From Isoetes taiwanensis (taxonomy: Eukaryota > Streptophyta > Lycopodiopsida > Isoetales > Isoetaceae): a DNA stretch of 64,000 nt. A program made the position numbers and the translations under genes. The notes under the pieces are model-generated. The model made no database searches, was not told the DNA's origin, and was given only the letters and a program-made list of their open reading frames with translations. Positions 50,501-60,956 of this stretch are shown here, one piece after another. Location of the stretch: positions 5,518,497 to 5,582,496 of the forward strand of contig JAJEKV010000062.1 in assembly GCA_021234155.1 (NCBI GenBank), read 5' to 3'. The first letter of the stretch is position 1, and each line of letters begins with the position of its first letter.

Positions 50501-53500
50501 GCAAGTTTCAGTATTGAGCTAGGCTTCTGTTATCTCTCTAAAACTATGTTTTATCATTTAGGTTGACTATGTTAGTAGCAATGTTGATGCTGCTCGACAA
50601 TTACAAAGGACTCTCAAGAGTACAGGTATTTCATGTTACATTTTTCAGTTCTCTTCTTATAGCTCTATTAGTTTAATACCTATCTGAATAATAAGCTCAA
50701 TAAAACAACTTGACGAAACTTAATTGTTATATTACCACCCTCCTGCCAGCAAGCCAATCCCGATTTGTTGATTTTAAACATGAGGATGAATGTTTCAAAT
50801 AGCCTGAAATTGTTCAAAAATCTATGTAGGTGCTGGTATGCTCCTAATACATTTTATTTTTATAGTTCATTTTGTCGAATGTGGTTGGATCATCCAGCAC
50901 TTCTATCTGGATACTTTTTACCATAGGATGACAAATACACGTCTAGATATCTTAACATAATACCCACAGAGGCTGCTGGTCAGAATTGCTTGAGCAGCTG
51001 CACTTGCTTTTTTGGTCAGGACCTGTGGACGATTGATTTTAGGCCAATTAGTTATAAGTTCCTATGTAGCTTTTGAAGGGCATCTGTTTTTTTTTTCTGA
51101 TGCAGAGATTTACATCAGGGACCGACAATATCCGTGGTTCAATGTCCTTCTGTGGATGAGCTGATAGGAAACGTGCCTGCAATTTCCGAGTTTCCTTATG
51201 TCCAAGTTCCCTTTAACGCAAGCGATAATCATTACCAGGTTTGATCCTTCATAACAGCTATCTACTTCTCAATTGGTGAGCAAATAATTAACTTTGATTT
51301 GAATTTACAGGCTCTCGGATGGCAACCATTTGCAGCAAAGATTGCCATCCAGCGGTGTGGATCTGCAGCTACATGGCTTAGCGACAGAATTGTTCTTTCA
51401 CGCTATGCACATGTATGTGAGGATTTATTCTCAATTGTAAAGGTGTTTCTTTGATGAAAATCTCCAACTATAAGGATTTATTGTTCTCAGGTTCCTCTGG
51501 GGAATTTTGATTCGACTGGGTCTTATTTACGCCCGACGCTTTCTATGCACGTGCATTGAGGGATAACCAGCAGGTTTGTTTCAAACAATGACCTACAAGC
51601 TTGACGTGTGAAGTTTCAATCTGTCATCTGATTTTATTGTATGATTTCAGATCCTTTTGATTTCAGATAATGGAATTCCTGACCTTGGTGGCATTCCCGA
51701 AGAGGAGCCAAGTTTTGCTGATGAAGTAAAGCTCATCCTTACTTAAGTGGCTATTCGACAATCTGTCAGGCTCATTGGTCTGTTATTGCAGGTACACCAG
51801 CCCACATTAAACTATCCTGGTGCATATAGGAGTGTGACCATTGAGTTGAAGGTGAGATTTTTAGATCTGCTCTAGCTTATGTATTACAAGCTTTACCAAC
51901 ATTAGGCGTATTATCATTGATCATGATTGAAATGTTAGGTAGTAAAACAAATTATTGCTTGTTCTTATCGGTTTCTGTTAGTTGAGCAGGTGCATCATTT
52001 GGCAGTGAATGCTCTCCTCAAAAGCAGTCAGGTCAATGAAATGGAAGGAGGTGCTCTATTGGGGTTTGAGTTAGATGCAGGTGCAGACAGCATCCAGAAG
52101 TCAGAACTAAGCTGTGATGAGTCCACAGCTTGTGCATCTGCATTTCGTGTATTGAAACAAATGGTGCAAGGCTGGGTTTCAGATGCTATTTCATTTGGAA
52201 ACATCTTTGCAGATGGTTTAGTACAACATCTTTACCGGTGGCTTTGCAGGTGAAATTGGAAACCTTTTCTGTGGTTTCCCTTGCTTGATTAGTCTTTATA
52301 GTTGTGATGTTGTTTCCTATTATCTAGTATGAAGCTTAAATGCGATATCATTAAGATGATGTGTTTCTTGAAGCAAGCAGTGTTGATTATGTTATTATCT
52401 CTCATATCCATTTCTTACCGTATCTTGTGCATAATTTTATAGTCCTCAATCGAAACTCCATGATTCTGCATTACATCGCATCCTATCCTACAAGGTAACA
52501 ATCAGATCCTGTTTTAAGTTCCTCTCATGCCATAAGTAATTCTGTCTAATATTCGCCTTGCTAACAGGTTATGCAGAAGGTATATGCTCTGCTTCTGGCA
52601 GAGCTTCGGAAACTTGGTGCCACTATCGTTTTTGCTAATTTTTCTCGTGTCATTATTGCTACTGGAAAGAAAAACCGTTTCTTCTGCACAAGGATATTGT
52701 GATTACTTGCTAAAGACAGTTAGTTTTCTAGGTACTTTTAGCATTCCTTTTCTTCGGTTCTATATCCTCTTCATGGTGATTATTTATGCTGTCTGTTCTT
52801 TCCTGCAAATCAGAGAGCTGTTTGAATGGATAGAGCTAGAGCCTCAACGCTACTGGTACTCTCTGTTATTCATGGACCAGGTATTAGCATGGTATCAGCA
52901 CTAGAAATACTGATGCTCATGCAAATGATTTAGGTATTGCTAGCGGGACAAGTAACAATGTTTACAACTTTTTTCTTTCTGCAGTACAACTACGGGGGCA
53001 TTCAAGCTGATGCATCAGGCCTAAGGCATTCAGACGGACCATGTTCTCAAGAAGATGATTTGAATGTGGATCAACCTGATATTGTTTCCAGCTGGAATAT
53101 TGCTGATTACCTACCAAAGGCTACACAAGATTATTTCATAGTCATAGTATCTGAGTTTATATACATACCCTGGAAACATGGCATTGAACATGCAAGGAAC
53201 CTAGCCATGTCTCGTACTGCTGGTAAATATATGCACACCATCAATTACTTTAGCTGCCGCGAGCTGACGTTGAAGCAGAGGAAATCTCGTTCCTGAAAGG
53301 ACAGGTCATTGTACATATTTTTATAGAAGAATCAAGACAAGCATTTTTAAACATTAGTAGAAAGTCTGAGCTTTATTTTTGGTTTGCCATGCAGATAGCA
53401 TCATATTTTACTGACAAGCTACTGCGATAGTGCTGCGAGATATCCAACGCCATTTTACTCCAAAAAGGAATAGAAGATAACGTTGACACAAAGGCAGCTC

Positions 53501-54408
53501 AGGAGTTCCCACAGCTTGCAGGATCACACCTTCCCTTAGGTGATGCTGCACTTGAATTTATCAAATATGTTAGCGCAGTGCTCTCTCTGGACTACCGTGT
53601 GCAACATACTGTTCAGGTCTTATGATGCTTCATTTTCTAACCTGTGAGTGCTACATTCTCAAATGGGCATTAATGATCTGCAGGTTATGCGAAAGAACTT
53701 GTTAAAATTAGTTCACGTGAAAGAATTTTCGTCGGAAGCTCAATTTCATGATCCCTGCCTATCCTTCACACTACCAAATGTGATTTGCAGGTATCTGACT
53801 CATCAGCATAAAAACACAGAGAAAAAGATTTGGTTATAAGATAGATTGTTATCTGTATTTGGTTATAAGATAACTTGTATCTGCATGGTATTTTCTAGCT
53901 ATTGCAATGACTGTCGGGACCTGGATCTATGTCGTGATGCTGCACTGCTTGAGCATGATTGGCGTTGTGCAGTACCACAATGTAAGGCAACCTACGATCT
54001 TCAACAGATTGAAAATGCATTATTACAAATAGTTCGCCAGCGAGAGCGTCTGTTTCATCTTCAAGATCTGATTTGCTGTAAATGCCGCCAGGTAAGCTGG
54101 GCCAAGGCATTGTGCAGATTCTGCTTCAGGGTATTTTTTTTTCTTGCTAAGAGTGTTAATTGCAGATTAAAGCATCTCATATTGCTGAACAATGTGGGTG
54201 TGGTGGAGCATTTGTCTGCTCAGACAAACCTGAAAAGTTTCTCGCAAGAATACAGGTCTTCCTCAACATTGCTGTATATCACCAATTCGAGTTGTTGAAG
54301 GAGTGTGTTGCCTGGATACTGGATGATAGAAAGTACTTTGTAATCCGTCTTCGTGTTACATCGAAATTTCAACAAATCAGCTTCTTTCTCTTAAAGGCTC
54401 AGCCCTGA
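36224..54408 (+). CDS. POL2A: DNA polymerase epsilon catalytic subunit, 49 exons
   Basis: The gene encodes the leading-strand replicative polymerase with 3'-5' proofreading, catalytic subunit of the nuclear Pol epsilon holoenzyme. Forty-nine exons totalling about 6.7 kb align in order with plant POL2A from start to stop (about 2,230 codons; family about 2,160-2,290). The start at 36224 gives [12 protein letters not shown], matching the MSGRR start of plant orthologues, followed by an RG-rich tract encoded by a (GGGGCA)n repeat. Exonuclease, polymerase A/B/C, iron-sulphur and C-terminal zinc motifs are all present; see the three block entries for exon coordinates. About 17 small length changes break the frame in exons 9, 10, 15/16, 17, 19, 26, 27, 29, 30, 31, 38, 43, 44, 45 and 46. 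Most are single bases in homopolymers and look like sequencing error, though recent pseudogenisation is possible. The TGA is at 54406-54408. Confidence 0.93.
39763..39850 (-). repeat. Intronic LINE/SINE-type tail (copy 1, intron 7)
   Basis: Starts at a T-run (39763-39772), followed by GTCCAAAGAAAGAAAGATTT, AGTAACATCTACAGAAGA and TGGTCTATGGGACGAGGACA. It is read as the 3' end of a minus-strand retroposon with its poly-A as the T-run. The core GGTCTATGAGACC is palindromic and recurs in introns 13, 20 and 25. Confidence 0.6.
41803..41930. repeat. Two-copy 65-bp tandem repeat in intron 13
   Basis: ACTGATTTGTCAATGTCTAT... (41803-41867) is repeated at 41868-41930 with a few differences, both ending AACTA(G/A)AAA(C/T)CATTAACAA. 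The word ATTTATCAACATCTATAGAA resembles the retroposon tail found in other POL2A introns. Confidence 0.75.
42385..42460 (-). repeat. Intronic LINE/SINE-type tail (copy 2, intron 13)
   Basis: GGGACAAAGAAGGAAGGGTT, TATTAATACCTACAGGAGAC and GGGTCTATGAGACCAAATAA. Same order and orientation as the copy at 39763, without a clear T-run. Confidence 0.6.
42703..48356 (+). CDS. POL2A: POL2A exons 14-28: polymerase palm, fingers, P domain, thumb
   Basis: Exons: 42703-42816, 42887-42993, 43397-43515, 44748-44889, 44981-45075, 45250-45358, 45543-45622, 46326-46502, 46589-46676, 46791-46871, 46949-47092, 47445-47540, 47799-48000, 48087-48140, 48214-48356. Motif [13 protein letters not shown] is in exon 15, motif [12 protein letters not shown] across exons 20/21, and motif C ELDTDGIW in exon 21. 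[13 protein letters not shown] (exon 16) and VCMRENPFY (exon 18) supply the Cys set that binds a 4Fe-4S cluster in Pol epsilon. The exon 15/16 junction is 1-2 nt out of register. Exon 17 ends one G short of a GT donor. Exon 19 has TAA TGA at 45266-45271, where relatives have a Tyr-Glu pair, and is 3 nt longer. Exon 26 has one extra G (GCCGGG). Exon 27 lacks a G at its start. Confidence 0.88.
45905..46000 (-). repeat. Intronic LINE/SINE-type tail (copy 3, intron 20)
   Basis: AGAGAAAGATTTATTGACAT, CTACACGAAGACACAGG and GGTCTATGAGACCGAAGACA. Same order and orientation as copies 1 and 2. Confidence 0.6.
47556..47625 (-). repeat. Intronic LINE/SINE-type tail (copy 4, intron 25)
   Basis: AGAAAGATTATATTAACGTC, TACGAGAGACCGCTTGG and GTCTATGAGACCAAATATAC. 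Same order and orientation as the other three. Confidence 0.6.
48473..54408 (+). CDS. POL2A: POL2A exons 29-49: inactive B-family half and C-terminal zinc fingers
   Basis: Exons: 48473-48826, 48906-49036, 49118-49314, 49756-49830, 49912-50102, 50193-50382, 50562-50625, 51108-51238, 51311-51412, 51491-51573, 51651-51725, 51792-51851, 51990-52249, 52443-52494, 52568-52718, 52814-52880, 52985-53304, 53395-53616, 53684-53790, 53899-54091, 54166-54408. This half scaffolds the holoenzyme and contacts the B subunit and the CMG helicase. C-terminal Cys pairs are in exons 47-49 (VIC/SYCNDC, CAVPQC, CCKC, CGCGG). Single-base gains lie in exons 29, 30 and 43, losses in 31, 38 and 45, and one of each in 46. 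Exon 44's acceptor is uncertain by 1-2 nt. After WILDDRK the frame runs about 25 residues beyond the Arabidopsis end, or a last intron is unrecognised. Confidence 0.87.
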
Positions 54409-54470
54409 GGAAAGTGCAAAATGTAAATTCTCGGGGTTGTCCAATCGAAGCTTCATTGTTTTGTCTGTAC

Positions 54471-54476
54471 AATAAA
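54471..54476 (+). terminator. Poly(A) signal of POL2A
   Basis: AATAAA lies 62 nt after the TGA and is preceded by TTGTTTTGTCTGTAC, a TGTA-type far upstream element. This fits a plant 3' end, with cleavage expected 15-30 nt downstream. Confidence 0.6.
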
Positions 54477-57400
54477 TCCATGTACACTAGTTATTCTTCA
54501 AGGACTCTTTATGGGGAGATTACTTAGCCCATCAACCAGATAGTAGTATCTGATTAACTACTGCTGCATCTTTGCTTGAGATGAAACGAAGTTCCAGTCT
54601 CTCAAATATGATCCAGCGTCTCAGCATGTTCAATCCAACTGTAGTTTGTTTTTCGTGGACGTGGCTTAGGCTGGAACTATTGCAGTCGATGGGTCGATAT
54701 ATTATTTGGCGCCGCTGTGTAAGCTCACTGTATTATAGCACTGTTTATCAATGTCCAATGCTGGACTTGGTTTTAGTCAAGTAAGAAATTTAACAACACC
54801 ACATATTTGTACATTGTTGACATACAGTTCCAAACGAGCGTTTGAGAACATGTTTTTTGCGACCAGACAAGCTTAAAAGAGTACATTTGTACATTTGTTC
54901 CAAAGATGTTTGTGCGAATATCTATGTGTAACACCTCTAGCATATATATTATTAAGTAACGGTGGTTTTCAAAAAAGGATGTGAGGTTTTGAGATGTAAG
55001 CAACGTGATATAAAATTTGGATGGATGTGTTGGCCTATTCTTGGCTCTATGACAGACCCATGACCTAGTTTTTGTGCCTTTTCAAAATTGGCCTGCTATT
55101 CTAAATAGGATATCATAAAGATAAACTTCCACGATTTTAGTTTGGTATTTGGAAAATCGCTGGTCCGGGCTTTGATTGGTGTACGATCGGAAACCGTGAT
55201 AATTTGAGGGCATTTGAGGAGCTTATTACGCTTAGATGTCCCCTTGAGGAACGAGGGAATTTCTCCTCGCCATTTGTAATGTCCGAAATGGAATGAGGAG
55301 ATGTCACGTGATGGATTTGGCTTAATGAGACAACGAAGTTGCTTCATCTTTGATGAAGACGGGTTCAAATCCCATATTCTGCGGTGGATGTTTTCTTGTA
55401 GAGTAGGGGCTTCGTGGGCTTCCCGATTGAGTCGCAGGTTTGCGATTCAAGCCTTTTTAGTCCGATTTTTGTTCCTTTTTTTCTAGCTCCAAGCTATGTG
55501 AATACTGAGTTGCTCTCTTTTACTTTTTGGGGCCATGTAGATATTGGCTTTTGAGACTCAATTTGCAAAAGAAAGGATAATATCGGATTACGCCCTCTTT
55601 CATGGATTCCGCCCTCTTTCATGGTGGTTTTCATTTTGGCATCTCTGATGTTACATGCTTTCCCTTCTATCTCCTTTCCGCCATCTTCCCCGATGCCAAG
55701 CCATCTTCCGACCATGCAATAGTAATCCCAGCGAGATGTTGTTCGGAATCAGAGTCTGCGATAGTTGATTAGAAACTCTTGAACAAGGATTATGGATTAA
55801 GCGGGCAGCTCATTGCGGCGGCTACCATTAGGTTTTATTTGGTAAATTTAATGAATGGTGAAATTAAATGTCTCCGTGTTGGAAATGGACCTTAGAAAGT
55901 GGCGAAGCATTTTTTGGGAAAAAAATGTGAGCCATTGATTTGGTATGATGCTAGGGATATACTGAAAATCAATGGTTCATATTGAATGTTAAAAACAAAT
56001 CCCATAAACATTGAAAATTGAATCAAATTCTACCAGATTCAAAATGGAGAAAATTACTAATGCCTCTATATTTTTCGTGTTTTATAAAAATAGCCCTTTG
56101 TATTTCAATTATTTCTTTAAATAACTTTGGTCAATAAAATATCACCGTATAAATGGTGCATTTACCTAAACACCACCTCGTAATTATTTAAATTACCAAA
56201 AGCGGCTAAATTAGAATTTATCAATGCCCCCGCTTCCTGAGAAATTCCTATCTTTGATTTTTGACCATTGATCTTGAAATATTCTCCGCTTTGTGCCAAA
56301 TCAACGGCCATTAAATTTCTTGCCGATGGTTAAGCCCGCCACTTCCAATGGTCAAATGCCACACATGGTTAGAAGATTAAAAAAAGAAAAGAAAGGTGAA
56401 GGGGCGTTGCTTTTGCCGCGATCATTTACAAATGGGAACCGAGGCCAATGCATAAAGGACCAAGGCCATGGTTCACGATGCTCCGGCCCAATCCTCGCCT
56501 AATCAGAGCTACTGCAAAATCTACACCACGCTCCACAAGACACCGAAACAAATGCAAAATTGAAGAAGAAAAACCCAAACACCCAAATGCAAAGCTCGCC
56601 AAGAACCTCCCGTGCCATCTGCCGGGCCAACCTGGTCCTCCTTCCCATCCGCAATTCCTTCCCCGCCAAACTCTTCAAATCTGCCGCTATCGAACTATAT
56701 GCCTTGCCGGATTACGCAAGATTCAACCGGCGTACTCACGGATTTAATCGGCAGATTCACCAAATGTTCCTCAATGCCTAGCCTCCATCTCTGCGTCAAC
56801 GAACCTCGCGGTTGCATCTGTGGAAAAAATCAATTCCGACCCTCAAGGAGGAGTTAAATGACAAGCCTCAACAAAGCGCCCACAGGTTTCCTCCTCATAG
56901 CAACGAATTCAGCCCTCTCTCTTTGACACTTCCATGCGCCCTTTTTCTATCCTTCGCCGGCCCCCGTGGCTCGGACAACAATGGGATTGCTTACCTTTCT
57001 CACGGACTCACAAGAATGGCATGCCATCCACACTGCCACGCCGCAACGACATGCCCATGTCGCATTCCATGCCTTCTATCCTTGTACCATTCCTAGAAAC
57101 GCCAAGAAAACACATGCCCACAGCCCCAATTTGGAACATCTACCTTTCTTTCACGAGCCAACAAGCGGCAAAATCAGCTAAAACTACAGGTTTCACTACG
57201 TTTTTTGCATACAATACAGGGCAAAATCTTGGCAAAACCATGTCGAAATACCGCCCCCAAATACCAAACAAAATAATTAGAACATTATGGATGCCCTCTT
57301 AAGAGAATTTATTACTAGAACATACATTTTTGAACCAAATGGCGCATATGGGCACGCTCCACTCTTTTGGCGCTCTCTTCTTATCCCTCTTTTGGGGCTC

Positions 57401-58614
57401 TCATCTTTCTCGTCATTTGAATGGGATTGCTAGTGCTCGAAGGGCATCCACAACAATGTAGTACATGCTTGCTTTAAATTACTTAGCGAGAAATTAAGCC
57501 GCATTCTTTGACTTTAAGAGGTTTGTACATATTCGTCCCCTTTTCCCTCCCTTGCTTTTTCGCTTTTGTCGCTTCTTTTGTAGTTTTCCCCTTCCCCCCC
57601 TTTTTTCCCTTTCCCTAAGGTTTGTCCACGATTCTTTGCCATCTGATCAATCATGGCCGCTAATCTTATAATATAAAAGATTCCGCCCAAGATAATGTAA
57701 TAGGTAACATCCTGATGTGCACTTTTTGCTCCAAAAAGTGCTTCCGACACCGTGACGTGGCAATACGGGAATGAGCTGCAAAGATGCAAGCGCCAGCCAA
57801 AGAAACCGCGGCACCACAAGCACTTTTCGTGTTCATGAGCGAAAATTGGATGGCCAACACGAAGGTAATGGAGGCTAGATTTCGACAGGTGTCTAACTAA
57901 AGAATTTTTCCCCATCTTCCGATAGTAGAGCTATAGAGCTACTGGAGCTCTACCTCATTACTTATGGCATCGATGAAGTACATATCCTCGGTTATGGCTG
58001 GCACTTGACATTTGATGACAATAGCTACATTTTAGCCGTATACGGCGAGAGATAAAAATTATACCGTATGCGTTGAGAGATGGACGAGAGACAAATGTCT
58101 TTCGTCCTCTAACTGGCCCGTTAGGATAGTTTTCGACCGGAAAGGAGGAGATCCACCGGGATTTCTCTTCCCGCCTCTTCCTCTGTGCCAGTTCGCCTCC
58201 TGGTGAGTTCCGAAATATCCCGTATCCTTGTTTTCCAGTTTCTAGTGTCCCATATTTTGTGTTTGGAAGCCATTTGCATTCAATCCTGGCTCTAGAATGA
58301 GACTTCTCGGCCCGTATTTGCATTATTTTGATGGATCTGATCATTTTGGGCATGATTGCCATGCTTTTGAGGGCTATTCAACTCGGGTTGGCTTTCCAAA
58401 GCTACTGTCTACATTTAGTACAGGAGAATGAATGAGAAAGGTCAATGGACATTTTTATCTGTCCATTTTTTCTCTGATTGTGCATCTCTGATCCACGCAT
58501 TTTTTTACCCTCTCTACCCCACCTTCTCCCAAATGCTCTAAACAGAGTTCGAATCTTAGAGCAGAGTTTCAGAGCTTTGCCGAAATCGAATAACTCAGAC
58601 CAGAGTCTCAGAGC

Positions 58615-58646
58615 TTTGCACACGCGCACACACACACACACACACA
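58615..58646. repeat. (CA)n microsatellite
   Basis: A run of CACACGCGCACACACACA type at 58615-58646, followed by three imperfect units of ACACA...ATCATGCAAATCAGTC type up to about 58722. Confidence 0.85.
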
Positions 58647-58649
58647 AAA

Positions 58650-59596
58650 TCTGCAAATCAGTTCAACACACACAAAAATCATGCAAATCAGTCCAAACAC
58701 ACATGAATTCTGCAAATTAGTCTTCAAGTACGAAATTTTCAATAAGCGGCGGCTTACGATTAGGAGCCAATTGCGTCGTGGTATCCAACCATAAACCTGC
58801 AAGAGACGGGCTGCCTGCCATTTTACGGTCGTAAACCACTCCAACCATTTGGTTCCTAGGCACGAAAAGAACTATCCATCAACTGAATTACTACTAGTTT
58901 TAAAATTGCATGCAATCCTAAGAAATCTTGCCTCCTGTTTATTTTATATCGTGGAAATGTGACTCGTGGTTTTCAGAGTGGTGCTATTGTCGCTTTCTTC
59001 AATTTTGTGAAAGCAAAGGAGGGTAAGACAAACAGATTTAATAGCAGGAGAGCTAAAAATGAAGGTATAGTGCATGGCTATGGTATAGATTTGGCAACAT
59101 ATCCGATATCAGAGGAGGAAAATAATGGAGCTCTGGCGCAGATCACCTATGGTTATGATGCAGATTGAATTCTTAATTTTAATAGTTGTTTTAAAAACAA
59201 ATTATCGGACAAGGATGAATCTTCATAATTTCTTCCTTCTGGGCTGTCTAACAAATTAGAAGAAGAGATACACTATAAAGCTTTCCTTGCTGCAATATTA
59301 CTACTGCCATATGAAACTGGATTCTAAGTTCCAGACCTAATTACATTTTGATACGGGAAAAAAGGGGCCAATAGAATCGACCATTAAGAAATCAATAATC
59401 AGAAGCAAAAATAGAAACCAAGAAAGTAAACCTGCAACTGCGAAGCTGAAGAGAAAATTTGAAGTAAGATGTGTATTTTGTCCTATAGTGTACTGGTCGA
59501 ATACATTCACCCACAACAATTTTTCTCGGCTGCATAGCCAGCTTTCGCAGTATTGCAGCTTCACCATCTCAAAAACGCATTGGCCAGAATGCCATT
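58650..59596. other. Spacer, nothing firm
   Basis: A 69-codon + frame (58959-59168) has no recognised domain, and the 110-codon minus frame at 59337-59669 crosses into the LTR. Nothing else is identified. Confidence 0.4.
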
Positions 59597-60413
59597 TGTG
59601 ACACTCCCTGAACCTATACGATGTTCCCATCGTATAAATTTGGGAACTTCCCCTCCCATGGCAACTCAATCACCAACGAAATACCCTCCGTCTGACTCGG
59701 ACCACTTGTGATGACCAAATGTCCGAGTGAAGGGGACGGAGGTGTCATTTGTCCCACGCCTTCTATAGGATATTCTATATGATGGAAGCGTACATACATG
59801 TTATCACCGCAACAAACATATAAAAATAATATACCATCCCTCGGGTGGCCCCATCCATCATCGGCATGACCAACAACATAACACCAACATACACATAAAA
59901 TACATCATAAATGAGGGTTCTACCCCGGGCTCGACTCAAGAGGGTCAATTGACTATGTGGTCTCCTGATAACAATAGAAGGAATCATAGCAATGGCGCTG
60001 GGACATAGAACAATGTATAGGGTCGCCCACCCATCCGCCTCCTATGCACACTTTGCTGGTTAGGCTGAAAAATGCTATGGCGCGATTGTAGCCTTTCAGA
60101 GACGTAATCTCATGGAGTCATCTTATGAGACTATTCCAGGTTGCATCGTCTTGGTTCGATGGGGCAGGAATGAGGCGAATCTCCTCTTCTCGGAGCATAA
60201 TAGTTCCATGGGTGGCTAGAGACCAGTGGCACCCACACATCTGTAACTAACCTACCCCGCAAAATCCATAGGTCGACCCCAACCGCACCTATCGACTCCA
60301 GAACATGCCTATAGGCATATATCCTGTGACCGAGGGGGTGTCAGACTCATACCCGGCCTCCACGCAGTGGCTAACCTAAACCCTTTTGATTTACTCTCTA
60401 ATGACCCAAAATA
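59597..60413 (+). mobile_element. Ty3/gypsy LTR, interrupted by the copia element
   Basis: Begins TGTGACACTCCC, a typical LTR start, and is related over its length to 25855-26700 (both contain the CATCCGCCTCC and GGTTGCATC words and ...AGGTTG/AGGCTGAAAA). It stops at 60413, where the copia LTR begins. Old fossil; the rest may lie beyond the right edge. Strand is assigned from the TG start only and is uncertain. Confidence 0.6.
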
Positions 60414-60956
60414 TGTTAGAATGTATGGTATCATCACATATGTATAATGAAGACAAGTTGCAGAACATCATGATCATGTTGGCTAAATCTCTTTCGAGTT
60501 CAATGGTTATAAGGGATATTAAGGCAAGTAAAGGTTGAGCTTATTACTTTAAATTCAAATTCAATGGTCGAAGGGGTCGTGAAAATTGAACAATGCATGT
60601 GGGATATTTTGATAGAAATGCAAAATTAGAAAGGCCAGATAATCCGGCTTGCCGAGCTCTTGCATCCAAGCCTGCACCGACGGATTCACAAGATAAAATG
60701 GAGTATTGTGCAATGTGACGATGAGCTCCTGTGGATTCGAAGTTTAGATCGGGGAAAATGCGCCTTTATGTGTGTGAAACATATTCATTTGAAAAAACCT
60801 TGATATGCTCGTTCATTTCTCAATGGTTTAATAATACTATTGGGTTTATACAATAACCATTGTTGGTGTATTGTTTGTTAGTTCATAAATTGATCATTTT
60901 ATCTTGATCATTTCTTGGATTGATTTGTTGTTGCTAAAGTACTAAATAATTCAACA
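60414..60956 (+). mobile_element. Ty1/copia 5' LTR, 543 bp
   Basis: Starts TGTTAGAAT and ends ATTCAACA, which form a short inverted repeat. A tRNA-Met-like primer binding site, TGGTATCGAGC, follows at 60960. The LTR lies directly inside the gypsy LTR sequence. The 3' LTR is outside the window, so no age from LTR divergence can be given. Confidence 0.75.

Larger units (their letters stand above)
54480..59596. other. Region downstream of POL2A, no gene recognised
   Basis: ORFs in several overlapping frames occur at 56290-57300 (+) and 57514-58362 (-). None shows a known domain and their frames shadow each other. The segment 56500-57200 is C-rich on the + strand. A minus frame at 57666-57860 is Ala/Ile-rich and could be a membrane segment, but nothing supports a gene. 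Confidence 0.45.

Noticed and set aside
55361-55373. GGGTTCAAATCCC resembles the T-arm of a tRNA gene.
   Set aside because: No matching acceptor stem, D-arm or anticodon arm can be built from the 75 bases upstream; taken as chance.
56293-57302. Overlapping + ORFs up to 122 codons considered as a gene after POL2A.
   Set aside because: Three frames are open over the same bases because the strand is C-rich; no domain, splice pattern or start context supports any.
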